A stretch of 64,000 nucleotides of DNA from Anaerotignum faecicola (GCF_003865035.1 NZ_BHVZ01000002.1:186001-250000), one strand, 5' to 3'; shown: positions 25,563-34,507, counted from the first letter of the stretch. Numbers and translations: made by a program. Notes: generated from the sequence alone by a model not told the origin.

Positions 25563-27710
25563 TTAAGCGTTCTCTCTTGTAAAATCCATCAGCTCTATCT
25601 GTCCGCCCTTGTCCTTGTTCAGAATCAGAACCGCCGTTCCCTTCTCGCCCGTCTGCGGCAGTGTCACCGCCACGCGCTCGGATTTGTTCTTTTTCAGCAG
25701 CAGCTTCACCATACCGCCGTCCAGCTCCAGACCGTATGGCTTCAGGCTGTCCTTCCAGAGCGAAAATTTGCAGCCGCTTTTCCATCCTGCGCAATAAAAG
25801 GATTTTGAATTTTCCAGAATATCCCGTCCGCAGAAAGGGCATTTCCCAAAGGCATTTGTTTTGCGGCGTTTTCCGCGCACCTGCTCCTCAGGGAAGATAA
25901 CATCCGCCCGTCTGCCCGATGCCGCATCCTGTATCAGAAACTGCACATAGCGGCGAATACTTGCCATAAAGCGTTCCTCCGTCATTTTGCCCTTTGCAAT
26001 CGAGGAAAGTCCTTTTTCCCATTTGCCCGTGGTCTGCGGCGAGCGCATCTCCTGCGGCACAACCTCAATCAGCTTTCTGCCCTTTTCCGTCGGCAGAAGG
26101 GTTTTCCCCTTTCTCGTCAGATATCCCACCGTCAGCAGTCGCTCAATGATGGCAGCTCTTGTCGCAGGTGTGCCTAAGCCGCTGTCCTTCATCTGCTCCT
26201 TGAGTGCTTCGTCCTCCACAAACCGTCCTGCGTTTTCCATCGCAGAAAGCAGGCTGCTTTCCGTATAGGGTGCAGGCGGCTTCGTCTTTTTCCGCAGAAG
26301 CTCCATGCTGCGAATCGTCCGCACCTCGCCCTCCTGCAAGGACGGCAGCTTCTGCTCCTCCTCGTTCTTCGTCTTTTTCTTCTTCGTCGCAGTCGGCACC
26401 AGTGCCTTTTCCACTGCCTGCCAGCCCTCCTCCAGAACAACCGTCCCCTTGGAAAGAAAGCGTTCCTGCTCCGCCTCGGCGTAAACCTTCGTCACCTCAT
26501 AGCGATAATACGGATAAAAAACCGCCAGAAAACGTGCCGCCACCAGAGAAAACACCTTTCTCTCATCCTCGGAAAGGCTTTCGGGACGCAGCTTCCCATC
26601 CGTCGGGATGATGGCATGGTGGTCTGTCACCTTCGCATTGTCAATGATACGCTTCGTGAATCGGATTTCCTGCATAAGCGGCTCCACATAGGGCGCGTAT
26701 TCCTCCAACGCCTGCAAGCGGTGAATCGTACTTTTCACCTTTCCCTTCATGTCCTCGCTCAGGTAGCGGCTGTCCGTTCTGGGGTAGGTAATCATTTTTC
26801 GCTTTTCATACAGGCTCTGCGCGATATCCAGTGTCTTTTTCGCGGAAAAGCCGAACTTTTTGTTGCATTCCCTCTGCAATTCCGTCAAATCATAAAGCAG
26901 GGGCGGCGGCGTTTTCTTTTCTTCCTTTTCCACCTTTGTAATCGTGGCAGGCTTGCCGTTTGTTTTCGCAAGAATCGCCTGCGCCGCGTCCTCCCTGTCG
27001 ATACGGGTATGCTCCTCCCTGTCAATCCAAAGCCCCGTATAGCCGCCGAAGTCTGCCTGTACTTCAAAATAATCCTCCGCCGTAAAGGCATCGATTTCCT
27101 TCTGCCGCTCCACAATCAACGCCAGTGTCGGTGTCTGCACACGCCCAATGCTCAGAAGCGCGTGATATTGCAGGGTATACGCCCGCGTGGCGTTCATCCC
27201 TACCAGCCAGTCCGCCTCACTCCTGCATTTCGCGGAGGTGTATAATAAATCGTATTCTCTGCCGTCCTTCAGCGCTCTGAAGCCTTCCTTGATGGCCTCC
27301 TCCGTCATGCTGCTGATCCAGAGCCGCTGAAACGGCTTTTTGCATTTCGTAATCTCATAAATATAGCGGAAAATCAGCTCCCCTTCTCTCCCACTATCCG
27401 TTGCACAGATTAAGCTGTCAATCTCCCTTTTGTGCATCCAGCTGTGCAGAATCTTTAGCTGGTCTCTCGTCTGTTTGATTGCTTTCAGCTGCATTTCCTC
27501 AGGAAGAATCGGCAGCGTGGAAAAATTCCATTTCTTGTATTTCTCGTCATATTCCTCCGGCTCCGCAAGCGTCACCAGATGCCCGACCGCCCAGGAAACC
27601 ACATAGCGCTCCCCGATAAGACAGCCTTCTCCCTTCTGCTTTGCCTGCAAAACCTTTGCAATGTCCCTTGCCACAGAGGGCTTCTCGGCAATGACCAGAA
27701 TCTTTCCCAT
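25563..27710 (-). CDS. topB: DNA topoisomerase III (type IA)
   Basis: 715 residues. The TOPRIM domain begins KILVIAEKPSVARDIAKVLQ and contains CATDSGREGELIFRYIY. The catalytic tyrosine is in MITYPRTDSRYLSEDM. The toroid domain includes IGRVQTPTLALIVERQKEID and SGLGTPATRAAIIERLL. A C-terminal zinc-finger-like domain has CPFC and later two cysteines around YCAGWKSGCKF. Type IA enzymes decatenate DNA through single-strand passage. The ATG at 27710 has GGGAGG in front and gives the standard family start; the open frame upstream covers the promoter. It is a single gene with its own promoter. Confidence 0.95.
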   Translation of the reverse strand: MGKILVIAEKPSVARDIAKVLQAKQKGEGCLIGERYVVSWAVGHLVTLAEPEEYDEKYKKWNFSTLPILPEEMQLKAIKQTRDQLKILHSWMHKREIDSLICATDSGREGELIFRYIYEITKCKKPFQRLWISSMTEEAIKEGFRALKDGREYDLLYTSAKCRSEADWLVGMNATRAYTLQYHALLSIGRVQTPTLALIVERQKEIDAFTAEDYFEVQADFGGYTGLWIDREEHTRIDREDAAQAILAKTNGKPATITKVEKEEKKTPPPLLYDLTELQRECNKKFGFSAKKTLDIAQSLYEKRKMITYPRTDSRYLSEDMKGKVKSTIHRLQALEEYAPYVEPLMQEIRFTKRIIDNAKVTDHHAIIPTDGKLRPESLSEDERKVFSLVAARFLAVFYPYYRYEVTKVYAEAEQERFLSKGTVVLEEGWQAVEKALVPTATKKKKTKNEEEQKLPSLQEGEVRTIRSMELLRKKTKPPAPYTESSLLSAMENAGRFVEDEALKEQMKDSGLGTPATRAAIIERLLTVGYLTRKGKTLLPTEKGRKLIEVVPQEMRSPQTTGKWEKGLSSIAKGKMTEERFMASIRRYVQFLIQDAASGRRADVIFPEEQVRGKRRKTNAFGKCPFCGRDILENSKSFYCAGWKSGCKFSLWKDSLKPYGLELDGGMVKLLLKKNKSERVAVTLPQTGEKGTAVLILNKDKGGQIELMDFTRENA

Positions 27711-27747
27711 CTCTGTTTCCTCCCTTCCGTTTTCTTCATGCCTACAA

Positions 27748-27776
27748 ATGATACCATCTTCTTCGGAAATTGGCAA
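27748..27776 (-). promoter_or_regulatory. Promoter of topB
   Basis: TTGCCA at 27776-27771, 17-nt spacer, TATCAT at 27753-27748 with an extended TG element. Confidence 0.65.
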
Positions 27777-27860
27777 ATCCTACAATAAAAACCACTTCCG
27801 CACAGCAGAATAACACAACATCTGGTATGCTTTACTACGTCAGTGTGACAGTGTTTTTTA

Positions 27861-27889
27861 TTGACAACGCCCAAAATACAAAGTAAAAT
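27861..27889 (+). promoter_or_regulatory. Promoter of the degV gene
   Basis: TTGACA at 27861-27866, 17-nt spacer, TAAAAT at 27884-27889, about 60 nt before the ATG. Confidence 0.75.
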
Positions 27890-27950
27890 AAACCGATAGA
27901 AAGACTAATTCAAAATCGATTTTATAGATTTCAAATGGAGGAATAGCTCT

Positions 27951-28835
27951 ATGTCTACATATAAAATACTTTCCGATACCTCCTGCGATATTCCTGCCGC
28001 CGTGCTGGAACAGCTGGATGTAACCTACGTCCCCTTTCATGTTTCCTTTGATACGGTAAATTACCTAAAGGAATTGCAGGATATTACCCCCGATGAATTT
28101 TACGATAAAATCAATGCCGATAAGCTCTATCCGAAAACCTCTCTGCCCTCTGTGCAGGATTACATGGATGCCATGGAACCCGTTTTAAAGGAAGGTAAGG
28201 ATGTTTTCTGTATCTGTCTTACGGCAAATTTCAGCGGCTCCTATCAGAGCGGCGTAAATGCGGCAAATATCCTCAGCGAAGCCTATCCCGAGCGCAAAAT
28301 CATCGTTTTGGATAGTGCCTGTGTCACAGGCTCGCAGGGGCTTCTGGTCTACGAAGCATGCCGCATGCGCGATGCCGGCTATTCTATGGAAGAACTGCTT
28401 GCCGTTCTGGATAAGCAAAAATATATGACAAAAATCAACTTCACCGTCGATTCTCTGGATTATCTCCAGAAGGGCGGCAGAATCGGCAAAGCCGCCGCTC
28501 TGGCAGGCGCGATTCTGAATATTAAGCCGATTATCGTCATGCGCGATGGCGAACTGTATCCCGAAAGCAAGGTGCGCGGGCATAAAAAAGCGCTCAAAAC
28601 CATCATGGATATGACAAGAAACGAAATCGACAGCGAGAAGGAACACTATCGCGTGCTGTTGGTGCGTGGGGAAAAGGAACGCCACGCCACCGTAGAAGAA
28701 ATGCGCCAGACCCTCTTGGCAGAAGGCTTCGATGTAATGGATGAAATCTGGCCCGTCGGCATCACCATCGGCACCCATACCGGCCCCACCCCCATCGGTA
28801 TCTGCTATATTAAAAAATATGAATATGTAAAATAA
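27951..28835 (+). CDS. DegV family fatty-acid-binding protein
   Basis: 294 residues. Typical DegV landmarks: ILSDTSCDIPAAVLEQLDVTYVPFHVSFD at the N terminus, KTSLPSVQDYMDAM, and TANFSGSYQSGVNAA, whose serine contacts the fatty-acid carboxylate. The second domain has VDSLDYLQKGGRIGKAAALAGAILNIKPII. DegV proteins bind a fatty acid and in many Firmicutes act as the FakB partner of the FakA kinase; this is family knowledge and no fakA is nearby. The start is set by TGGAGGAATAG. The gene has its own promoter and terminator. Confidence 0.95.
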   Translation: MSTYKILSDTSCDIPAAVLEQLDVTYVPFHVSFDTVNYLKELQDITPDEFYDKINADKLYPKTSLPSVQDYMDAMEPVLKEGKDVFCICLTANFSGSYQSGVNAANILSEAYPERKIIVLDSACVTGSQGLLVYEACRMRDAGYSMEELLAVLDKQKYMTKINFTVDSLDYLQKGGRIGKAAALAGAILNIKPIIVMRDGELYPESKVRGHKKALKTIMDMTRNEIDSEKEHYRVLLVRGEKERHATVEEMRQTLLAEGFDVMDEIWPVGITIGTHTGPTPIGICYIKKYEYVK

Positions 28836-28844
28836 AATAACAAA

Positions 28845-28879
28845 AGCCCTCGGAAAGCACTCTCCAAGGGCTGTTTTTT
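28845..28879 (+). terminator. Intrinsic terminator after the degV gene
   Basis: AGCCCT and AGGGCT arms with a compact loop, followed by a run of six T, 10 nt after the stop codon. Confidence 0.85.
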
Positions 28880-28961
28880 CGCTCTTTTTCATTTCTTCTC
28901 TCGTCAGTAAAAAATCCTCTCCAAAAAACGCTCTCCGCTTTTCAGAATCCTGTCGGCAATC

Positions 28962-29150
28962 TCATTTTTCCTGATTCTCTATCGTATAAATCACGCAGGC
29001 AATTCCGGCAATCACGGAAAATAAAACCGCACCGCCCATTGCCTCATCTATTCTAATGCCCACGAAAAAACCAATCAAGCCCGCAATCAGCATCACAAAA
29101 ATAGAAACAATCATTCTAAATAAACGCATACCTGCACCCCCTGCCGCCAT
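28962..29150 (-). CDS. Small two-helix membrane protein
   Basis: 62 residues with two hydrophobic helices: RMIVSIFVMLIAGLIGFFVG and GGAVLFSVIAGIACVIYTI, joined by a short charged turn (IRIDEAM). I do not recognise a family. The ATG at 29150 has AAAGGA at 6 nt; an internal ATG at 29129 with GCAGG upstream is an alternative giving 55 residues. It follows the 29188 gene by 38 nt and probably shares the DUF2089 transcript. Confidence 0.55.
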   Translation of the reverse strand: MAAGGAGMRLFRMIVSIFVMLIAGLIGFFVGIRIDEAMGGAVLFSVIAGIACVIYTIENQEK

Positions 29151-29187
29151 TCCATTTCCTTTTACTATAAACCTACTTCATCACGCT

Positions 29188-29505
29188 TCAGCTCTCGGTA
29201 ATTCCTAATACCATTTCACAATACGCAATTTCATCCGCAGTAAATAAAGAGCGGTATTCCTCCTTACAAACAGAATTTTCCATTGTCAAATCCAACCTAT
29301 CGCAAAGATAAAGCGTAGTAAATCCATCTGATGTATTTCCGGTTTTTTGCGCCTGTGCAATCAACCTTTTTGCCGTTTCAACACCGCCATGGTTGTTAAT
29401 CATCTGATGAAAGCGAGTCGGATTATAGTTGCACTCTTTTTTTGCAAGAAACATCTTATCTCTGATTTCTTCTTCAAATTTCAACTCTAAAATTGATTTT
29501 ATCAT
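29188..29505 (-). CDS. Small conserved protein of unknown function
   Basis: 105 residues, soluble, mixed charge. It contains YNPTRFHQMINNHGGVETAKRLIA and GFTTLYLCDRLDLTMENSV, ending SLFTADEIAYCEMVLG. I have seen this pattern as a small stand-alone protein and as a tail domain of various bacterial proteins including nuclease-like ones, but no function is established. The second ATG (29505) is preferred because the G-rich site touches the first ATG. It lies between the DUF2089 gene and a small membrane protein, in probable operon. Confidence 0.7.
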   Translation of the reverse strand: MIKSILELKFEEEIRDKMFLAKKECNYNPTRFHQMINNHGGVETAKRLIAQAQKTGNTSDGFTTLYLCDRLDLTMENSVCKEEYRSLFTADEIAYCEMVLGITES

Positions 29506-29552
29506 AATCATCCCCCCACGAAAACCCTAATCTGCATTACCCGCTAACAATT

Positions 29553-30293
29553 TTACAGCATACTCTTGTATTCATTCGTAAGAATCAATTCCCCTCGACC
29601 ATTTTCCGCAATGCCTGCCCATTCCAGCACCGCCGCCATTACAAAAACAGGATCATAAACGGATGCACCCAATTCATATCCACGATATACCGCAATCGCA
29701 CCAACCACTGTATCCGTTTCACACCCTTTTTCACCCAGTTTATAATTTCGCCCATTTCCTTTTCTTGCTCTGCCGCCCTGCTCAAGTAAAAGGTCTACAA
29801 TCACATCAAAAACCTTGTAATCATATCTATCGCTCACAGGAAGCTTATTACTGCTAAAGGTTTTCCCATCCGGCTCTGCCGTGATTTCGCAGGGAAGTCC
29901 CCTTGCGGTATACACTGTAACATGACCGCCGTTTTCTTTGATTTTCCCCTTGATGATTTCAGATACTTCCGTACTGCCCTGCTCCACCTTTAAATTGCTC
30001 ATATCTACCTCTCCCCTTTTCTCAGTTGTCTCACTCAAATCCAACGCAACTAATAATTCTTCCAGTTTCTTTTTCGCCGCAGGATAAGAAAGCTGTAATT
30101 CTGCCTGCACTTCCTTTAAACTCCCTCTGCTTTTCAAAAATGTCAGAAGAAATTCATACTGTGCATCATCCAACCGATCGAAACGGCTCAATGAAAAATC
30201 ATTTTTTAATTCCATACCACAATCAGGGCATTGCAGCTTTGCAATATGCAGCGTTCCCTGACATCCGGGGCATTTCGTTATCATTCGCTTCAT
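29553..30293 (-). CDS. DUF2089-type zinc-ribbon/helix-turn-helix protein with extra C-terminal domain
   Basis: 246 residues. Residues 5-22 form a zinc ribbon (CPGC, then CPDCG), and about 35-85 look like the DUF2089 helix-turn-helix: DAQYEFLLTFLKSRGSLKEVQAELQLSYPAAKKKLEELL. Such proteins are probable DNA-binding regulators. The C-terminal 150 residues (GHVTVYTARGLPCEITAEPDGKTF onward, ending GIAENGRGELILTNEY) are not part of the usual short DUF2089 protein, and I do not recognise them. The ATG at 30293 with GAGGTGG in front is preferred to the earlier one. A strong promoter lies 20 nt upstream. Confidence 0.75.
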   Translation of the reverse strand: MKRMITKCPGCQGTLHIAKLQCPDCGMELKNDFSLSRFDRLDDAQYEFLLTFLKSRGSLKEVQAELQLSYPAAKKKLEELLVALDLSETTEKRGEVDMSNLKVEQGSTEVSEIIKGKIKENGGHVTVYTARGLPCEITAEPDGKTFSSNKLPVSDRYDYKVFDVIVDLLLEQGGRARKGNGRNYKLGEKGCETDTVVGAIAVYRGYELGASVYDPVFVMAAVLEWAGIAENGRGELILTNEYKSML

Positions 30294-30312
30294 ATCTACC
30301 ACCTCTATCCCT

Positions 30313-30341
30313 ATTCTATCATTAGTATTCCACTTTGTCAA
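30313..30341 (-). promoter_or_regulatory. Promoter of the DUF2089 operon
   Basis: TTGACA at 30341-30336, 17-nt spacer, TAGAAT at 30318-30313 on the minus strand. The short leader leaves little room for other control. Confidence 0.8.
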
Positions 30342-30429
30342 TATTAGTTTTAATAATATTTATACTATTATATGAATAGTTATTCCCAGTAAATCTTTTT
30401 ATAGGCGCACCTACGCCGTTCCTCTCATC

Positions 30430-30463
30430 AAAAAACCGCCACAGCATCCCTGCCATGGCGGTT
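30430..30463 (-). terminator. Intrinsic terminator after pheT
   Basis: AACCGCCA and TGGCGGTT are perfect arms; on the minus strand a run of six T follows. Confidence 0.9.
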
Positions 30464-30487
30464 CTTTCTCTCGGAAATCCCGATTCC

Positions 30488-32887
30488 TTATTTATCTCTC
30501 AGCTGTGCGCCCAGCTCCTCTGCCAAGCCCTTCAAAATCTTATCCATTGCATCTGCAATATCGGCATCTGCCAGTGTCTTTTCCGCACTGCGGAAGGTGA
30601 TGGAATATGCCACAGATTTATAGCCTGCTTCAATCTGCGCCCCCTGATATACGTCAAAGAGCTTTGCCTCCTCCAGATATGCGCCGCCGTTTTTCTTGAT
30701 GATATCCGCAATTTCCTTCACGGTTACATCTTCCTTCACCAGCATCGCAATATCTCTCGTCAGTGCAGGGAATTTCGGCAATGCCTGATAAACCACATCT
30801 CTGTTTGCATTCGCAATTACCTTTTCCATATCCAGAACAGCCAGATATGCTCTTGTACCAATGCCGTAGTTTTTCAGCACCGCAGGATGCACTTCACCCA
30901 GATAGCCGATGCTTTCGCCGTTTACGATCACAGAAGCCGTTCTGCCGGGGTGCATCCAGGGCAGTGCCTTTTCTGTCACATATTCTGCCACCTTGCTCAT
31001 GCCAAGAACGTGCATCAGATGCTCCACAATCCCCTTCAAATCATAGAAATCCATATTTCCATACATCCCCATCGTCAGTGTGGGAATTTCGTGAGGCAGT
31101 TCTGTCAAAGGCAGTGCCTTGGGAATATAAACCTTCGCCACCTCAAACAAGCCTGCGCTTTCGTTTCTTCTGTTGTAGTTTGTTGCCAAGGAAGTGAGGA
31201 TACCATTGAAGGAAACCGTTCTCATGATGGAGAAATCCTCGCCCAAAGGGTTGGAAATCACGATTGCCTTTCTCAGGTCGCTGTCCGCAGGAATCAGTAG
31301 CTTATCGAACACCTTCGGGCTTTCAAAGCTGTATGTCATTGCCTCACACAGACCGTTTGCAATCACAGTATCCTTCACCAGTGCGGTAATGCTCTGCGCA
31401 TAGGTTCTCTTGCCAACCGTAGGTGTGCCGGAGGCCAGTGTTGCTTCAATCTTATTATAGCCGTAGAAGCGTGCAATTTCCTCTGCCAAATCTGCCTGTG
31501 CCTCCAAATCGGGACGGAAGGTAGGAATCGTTACAATATGGTTGACAGGGTCTACCTTCAGCTCGATTTTTTCAAAAATCTTCTGCATTTCTTCTTCGGA
31601 AATGTTTGTCCCCAAGAATTTGTTAATCCATGCAGGGTTATAGGAAAGCTGCCAAGGCTCTCTCTTGTTGGGGTATTCATCCACAACGCCGGGCACAACC
31701 TCGCCGGCACCCAAAAGCTCAACCAGCTGCACCGCGCGGTTCACTGCCTCCAGTGCCAGATTGGGATCCAGTCCCTTTTCAAACTTGCTGGATGCGTCTG
31801 TACGCAGACCAACCTTTTTCGCTGTGATACGCACGTTCGGCCCGTCAAAGTTTGCGGATTCAAACAGCACCGCCTGAGAACCTTCCACAATCATGGAATT
31901 TTCGCCGCCCATTACGCCTGCAATCGCAACTGCCTTTTCGGGGTCGGCAATCACAAGCATGGAGGGGTCAAGGCTTCTCTCCTGTCCGTCCAGTGTTGTA
32001 ATGGTTTCGCCCTCTTTTGCGTTTCTTACAATAATATGGCTGTCCTTGATGGTTTCGATGGAGAATGCATGCATCGGCTGACCCATTTCAATCATCACAT
32101 AGTTTGTGATATCAACGATGTTGTTGATGGGGCGCACGCCTGCCATACGCAGTCTTTTTCTCATCCATCTGGGAGAAGGCCCGATTTTTACATTCTTTAC
32201 CACTCTTGCAACGTATCTGGGGCAAAGGGTAGGGTTCTCAATCGTTACCTTAACATAATCCTCTGCCTTACCTTCCGCCTTTTCTGCCACCTTGATTTCA
32301 GGGTAATGGAAGGGAATGTCATAGGTTGCGGCAGCCTCTCTTGCAATCCCCAGAACGGAGAAGCAGTCGGGTCTGTTGGAGGTGATTTCGTATTCCACCA
32401 CTTCATCCTTCAAATCCAGCACCTCAACAATATCCTTACCCAATTCTACGGGTTCGGGGAAAATATAGATGCCGTATTCGGGTGCTTCGGGGAAATCATG
32501 TCTGTCGCAGCCCAGCTCCTCCACAGAGCAAAGCATCCCTTCGGAAACAACTCCGCGCAGCTCGCCTGTGTGGATTTCCTTGCCGCCTGCGATAACAGAA
32601 TTGTTCAGCGCAACAGGTACATAATCTCCCACTCTCACATTGGGTGCGCCGGTAACAATCGTTAAGTCCCTGCCCTGCCCTGCATCAATCGTGCAGATGA
32701 CCAGCTTATCGGCATCAGGGTGCTTTACGATTTCCTTGATATAGCCTGTCACTACGTTTTTAATTTCACCGGCTACGGTTGTGTAGCCCTCTACTTTGGA
32801 ACCGGACAACGTGATATCCTCAATAAAATCCTTGATATCCGCTGTAACGGGTGCATATTCTTTCATCCAAGACATAGGTACGTCCAT
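30488..32887 (-). CDS. pheT: Phenylalanine--tRNA ligase beta subunit
   Basis: 799 residues from the ATG at 32887, with GGAGAG 9 nt upstream. Domains in order: N-terminal B1 core starting MDVPMSWMKEYAP, tRNA-binding OB domain (VVTGYIKEIVKHPDADKLVICTIDAG), B3/B4 editing domain (CPRYVARVVKNVKIGPSPRWMRKRL; SNRPDCFSVLGIAREAAA), B5 domain, catalytic-like core and a C-terminal ferredoxin-fold anticodon-binding domain (FPALTRDIAMLVKEDV). With PheS it forms the cytosolic heterotetramer that charges tRNA-Phe. It is preceded by an unusually long hairpin-rich spacer from pheS. Confidence 0.98.
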   Translation of the reverse strand: MDVPMSWMKEYAPVTADIKDFIEDITLSGSKVEGYTTVAGEIKNVVTGYIKEIVKHPDADKLVICTIDAGQGRDLTIVTGAPNVRVGDYVPVALNNSVIAGGKEIHTGELRGVVSEGMLCSVEELGCDRHDFPEAPEYGIYIFPEPVELGKDIVEVLDLKDEVVEYEITSNRPDCFSVLGIAREAAATYDIPFHYPEIKVAEKAEGKAEDYVKVTIENPTLCPRYVARVVKNVKIGPSPRWMRKRLRMAGVRPINNIVDITNYVMIEMGQPMHAFSIETIKDSHIIVRNAKEGETITTLDGQERSLDPSMLVIADPEKAVAIAGVMGGENSMIVEGSQAVLFESANFDGPNVRITAKKVGLRTDASSKFEKGLDPNLALEAVNRAVQLVELLGAGEVVPGVVDEYPNKREPWQLSYNPAWINKFLGTNISEEEMQKIFEKIELKVDPVNHIVTIPTFRPDLEAQADLAEEIARFYGYNKIEATLASGTPTVGKRTYAQSITALVKDTVIANGLCEAMTYSFESPKVFDKLLIPADSDLRKAIVISNPLGEDFSIMRTVSFNGILTSLATNYNRRNESAGLFEVAKVYIPKALPLTELPHEIPTLTMGMYGNMDFYDLKGIVEHLMHVLGMSKVAEYVTEKALPWMHPGRTASVIVNGESIGYLGEVHPAVLKNYGIGTRAYLAVLDMEKVIANANRDVVYQALPKFPALTRDIAMLVKEDVTVKEIADIIKKNGGAYLEEAKLFDVYQGAQIEAGYKSVAYSITFRSAEKTLADADIADAMDKILKGLAEELGAQLRDK

Positions 32888-33115
32888 GAAATTAACTCTC
32901 CTTTCTTCTATTGAGGACGCTGTCCTCAAACTCCTGCAAGAGATTCCCCTCTTTGCAGGCAGATATACTCAACTTGAATCCTGTTTTTGTTCTCATCCCT
33001 TTCCCCTCGTGGGGTGTGGGTACGCACCGCCGAACAGATGCGGCGGTTGCCCGAAGGGCAAGGTTTGCGAAGCAAAGCCTGCTTGAATCAACGCCCCGCA
33101 ATCCTTTGCGGTCTA
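32888..33115 (-). repeat. Hairpin-rich spacer between pheS and pheT
   Basis: 228 nt with at least seven short stem-loops: CCGCAA/TTGCGG (33096-33111), GGCTTTGC/GCAAACC (33062-33079), TTGCCC/GGGCAA (33047-33061), ACCGCCG/CGGCGGT (33026-33047), CCCC/GGGG (33003-33014), CTGCAA/TTGCAG (32934-32958) and TTGAGGAC/GTCCTCAA (32911-32929). None has a long T run. The last lies just before the pheT ribosome site. Confidence 0.65.
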
Positions 33116-34135
33116 TTAGAACTGCTTCAGGAATTTCGCATCGTTTTCAAACAGCAGACGCAGGTCTGTAATGCCGTATCTCTGCATTGCTACACGCTCC
33201 AGACCCATACCAAATGCAAATCCACTGTATTCCTCAGGGTCAATGCCGCTCATTTTCAGCACCTTTGGGTGTACCATACCACAGCCCAGCAGCTCAATGT
33301 AGCCCTCGCCCTTGCATACACGACAGCCCTCGCCGCCACAAGCAAAGCAGGTTACGTCCATTTCCGCACTGGGTTCTGTGAAGGGGAAGTGATGCGGGCG
33401 GAAACGAACCTTTGTATCCTCACCGAACAGCTCCTTCGCAAACACAGCCAATGCGCCCTTCAAATCGCCCATGGTTACGTTCTTATCAATTACCATGCCC
33501 TCTAACTGATGAAATACAGGGGAATGGGTTGCATCCACCTCATCGGAACGATATACCGCACCGGGGCAGACCATACGAATCGGCAGCTTGCCCTTTTCCA
33601 TGGTACGCACCTGCACAGGAGAGGTCTGTGTACGCAGCAGAATATCCCCATTGATATAGAAGGTATCCTGCTCATCCTTTGCCGGATGGTTTGCAGGAAT
33701 ATTCAGTGCCTCAAAGTTATAATAATCCTTTTCCACCTCAGGGCCGTCAGCCACCTCGTAGCCCATGCCCTTGAAGATATCGCAAATTTCGTCGATTACA
33801 ATGCTCATGGGGTGCTTATGCCCTTCGGGTCTTTCCTTACCGGGCATGGTTACGTCGATTTTTTCTGCCTCCAGTCTGTGTGCCAGCTCTGCCGCTTCCA
33901 GACGTTTCTTGCTTTCCTCCAGCATTTTTTCAATGCTCTGTCTCACTTCATTCGCCATCTGCCCGATGACAGGTCTTTCCTCTGCGGAAAGCTTGCCCAT
34001 TTCCTTCAGAATGGCGGTCAATTCGCCCTTCTTGCCCAGAAATTTCACCTTTAAATCATCTACATCCTTGATTTCTCTTGCATCCTGGAATGCGCTCAGC
34101 GCTTTTTGCTGGATTTGTTTCAGCTTATCCTTCAT
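33116..34135 (-). CDS. pheS: Phenylalanine--tRNA ligase alpha subunit
   Basis: 339 residues. The N-terminal coiled coil (about 1-90) binds tRNA; the catalytic core has the class II motifs: HPMSIVIDEICDIFKGMGYEVADGPEVEKDYYNFEALNIPANHPAKDEQDTFY, then VCPGAVYRSDEVDATHSPVFHQLEG, and motif 3 GFAFGMGLERVAMQRYGI. A cysteine cluster (CFACGGEGCRVCKGEGY) is a typical zinc-like insertion in bacterial PheS. It catalyses aminoacylation with PheT. AGAGGAG precedes the ATG. Expression is controlled by the upstream T-box. Confidence 0.98.
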   Translation of the reverse strand: MKDKLKQIQQKALSAFQDAREIKDVDDLKVKFLGKKGELTAILKEMGKLSAEERPVIGQMANEVRQSIEKMLEESKKRLEAAELAHRLEAEKIDVTMPGKERPEGHKHPMSIVIDEICDIFKGMGYEVADGPEVEKDYYNFEALNIPANHPAKDEQDTFYINGDILLRTQTSPVQVRTMEKGKLPIRMVCPGAVYRSDEVDATHSPVFHQLEGMVIDKNVTMGDLKGALAVFAKELFGEDTKVRFRPHHFPFTEPSAEMDVTCFACGGEGCRVCKGEGYIELLGCGMVHPKVLKMSGIDPEEYSGFAFGMGLERVAMQRYGITDLRLLFENDAKFLKQF

Positions 34136-34196
34136 TTTTGCTTTCTCCTCTCTTTTGCAAGGTTTTTTTCAGATTTTTACGGGGTGGGGCACACCC

Positions 34197-34451
34197 AAAA
34201 AGAAAAAGCCTCCGTCACACAAAGGGACGAAGGCTCGCGGTACCACCCAAATTCCTGCTATCACAGGCACTCTGATGCGTAACGAGCACGAAACGGGCTT
34301 TCCTACTGCTCTGTTCAGAAAGCCGACTCCGATGGGAACTTCCGCAGCTTCACAGGCTAAGGGCTCTTTCAGCTCAGGTTTCCCCGAAAGCCCTCTCTCT
34401 GGAGATGGTTCACTGCGTACTTTTCATCTTCACAGTCATTCAAATCATAAT
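34197..34451 (-). promoter_or_regulatory. T-box leader (tRNA-Phe) of pheST
   Basis: The T-box sequence TGGGTGGTACCGCG is at 34249-34236 on the minus strand. The terminator arms AGCCTTCGTC and GACGGAGGCT (34235-34207) are followed by a T-rich run to 34197. The upstream stem I region has an AGAGAGAGGG block and the specifier-loop candidate GAAGTTCCC, in which TTC (34338-34336) is a phenylalanine codon. Uncharged tRNA-Phe should stabilise the antiterminator and allow pheST transcription. Confidence 0.92.
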
Positions 34452-34457
34452 AAATTT

Positions 34458-34485
34458 ATTTTAACATATCAAATCGGAAAGTCAA
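34458..34485 (-). promoter_or_regulatory. Promoter of pheST
   Basis: TTGACT at 34485-34480, 16-nt spacer, TAAAAT at 34463-34458, directly before the T-box leader. Confidence 0.75.
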
Positions 34486-34507
34486 GAAATTTCCAAGAAA
34501 AATCCTG

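Noticed and set aside
34136..34507. Coding potential in the pheS upstream gap on the plus strand (33765-34577)
   Set aside because: The sequence is a T-box leader with terminator and promoter on the minus strand.
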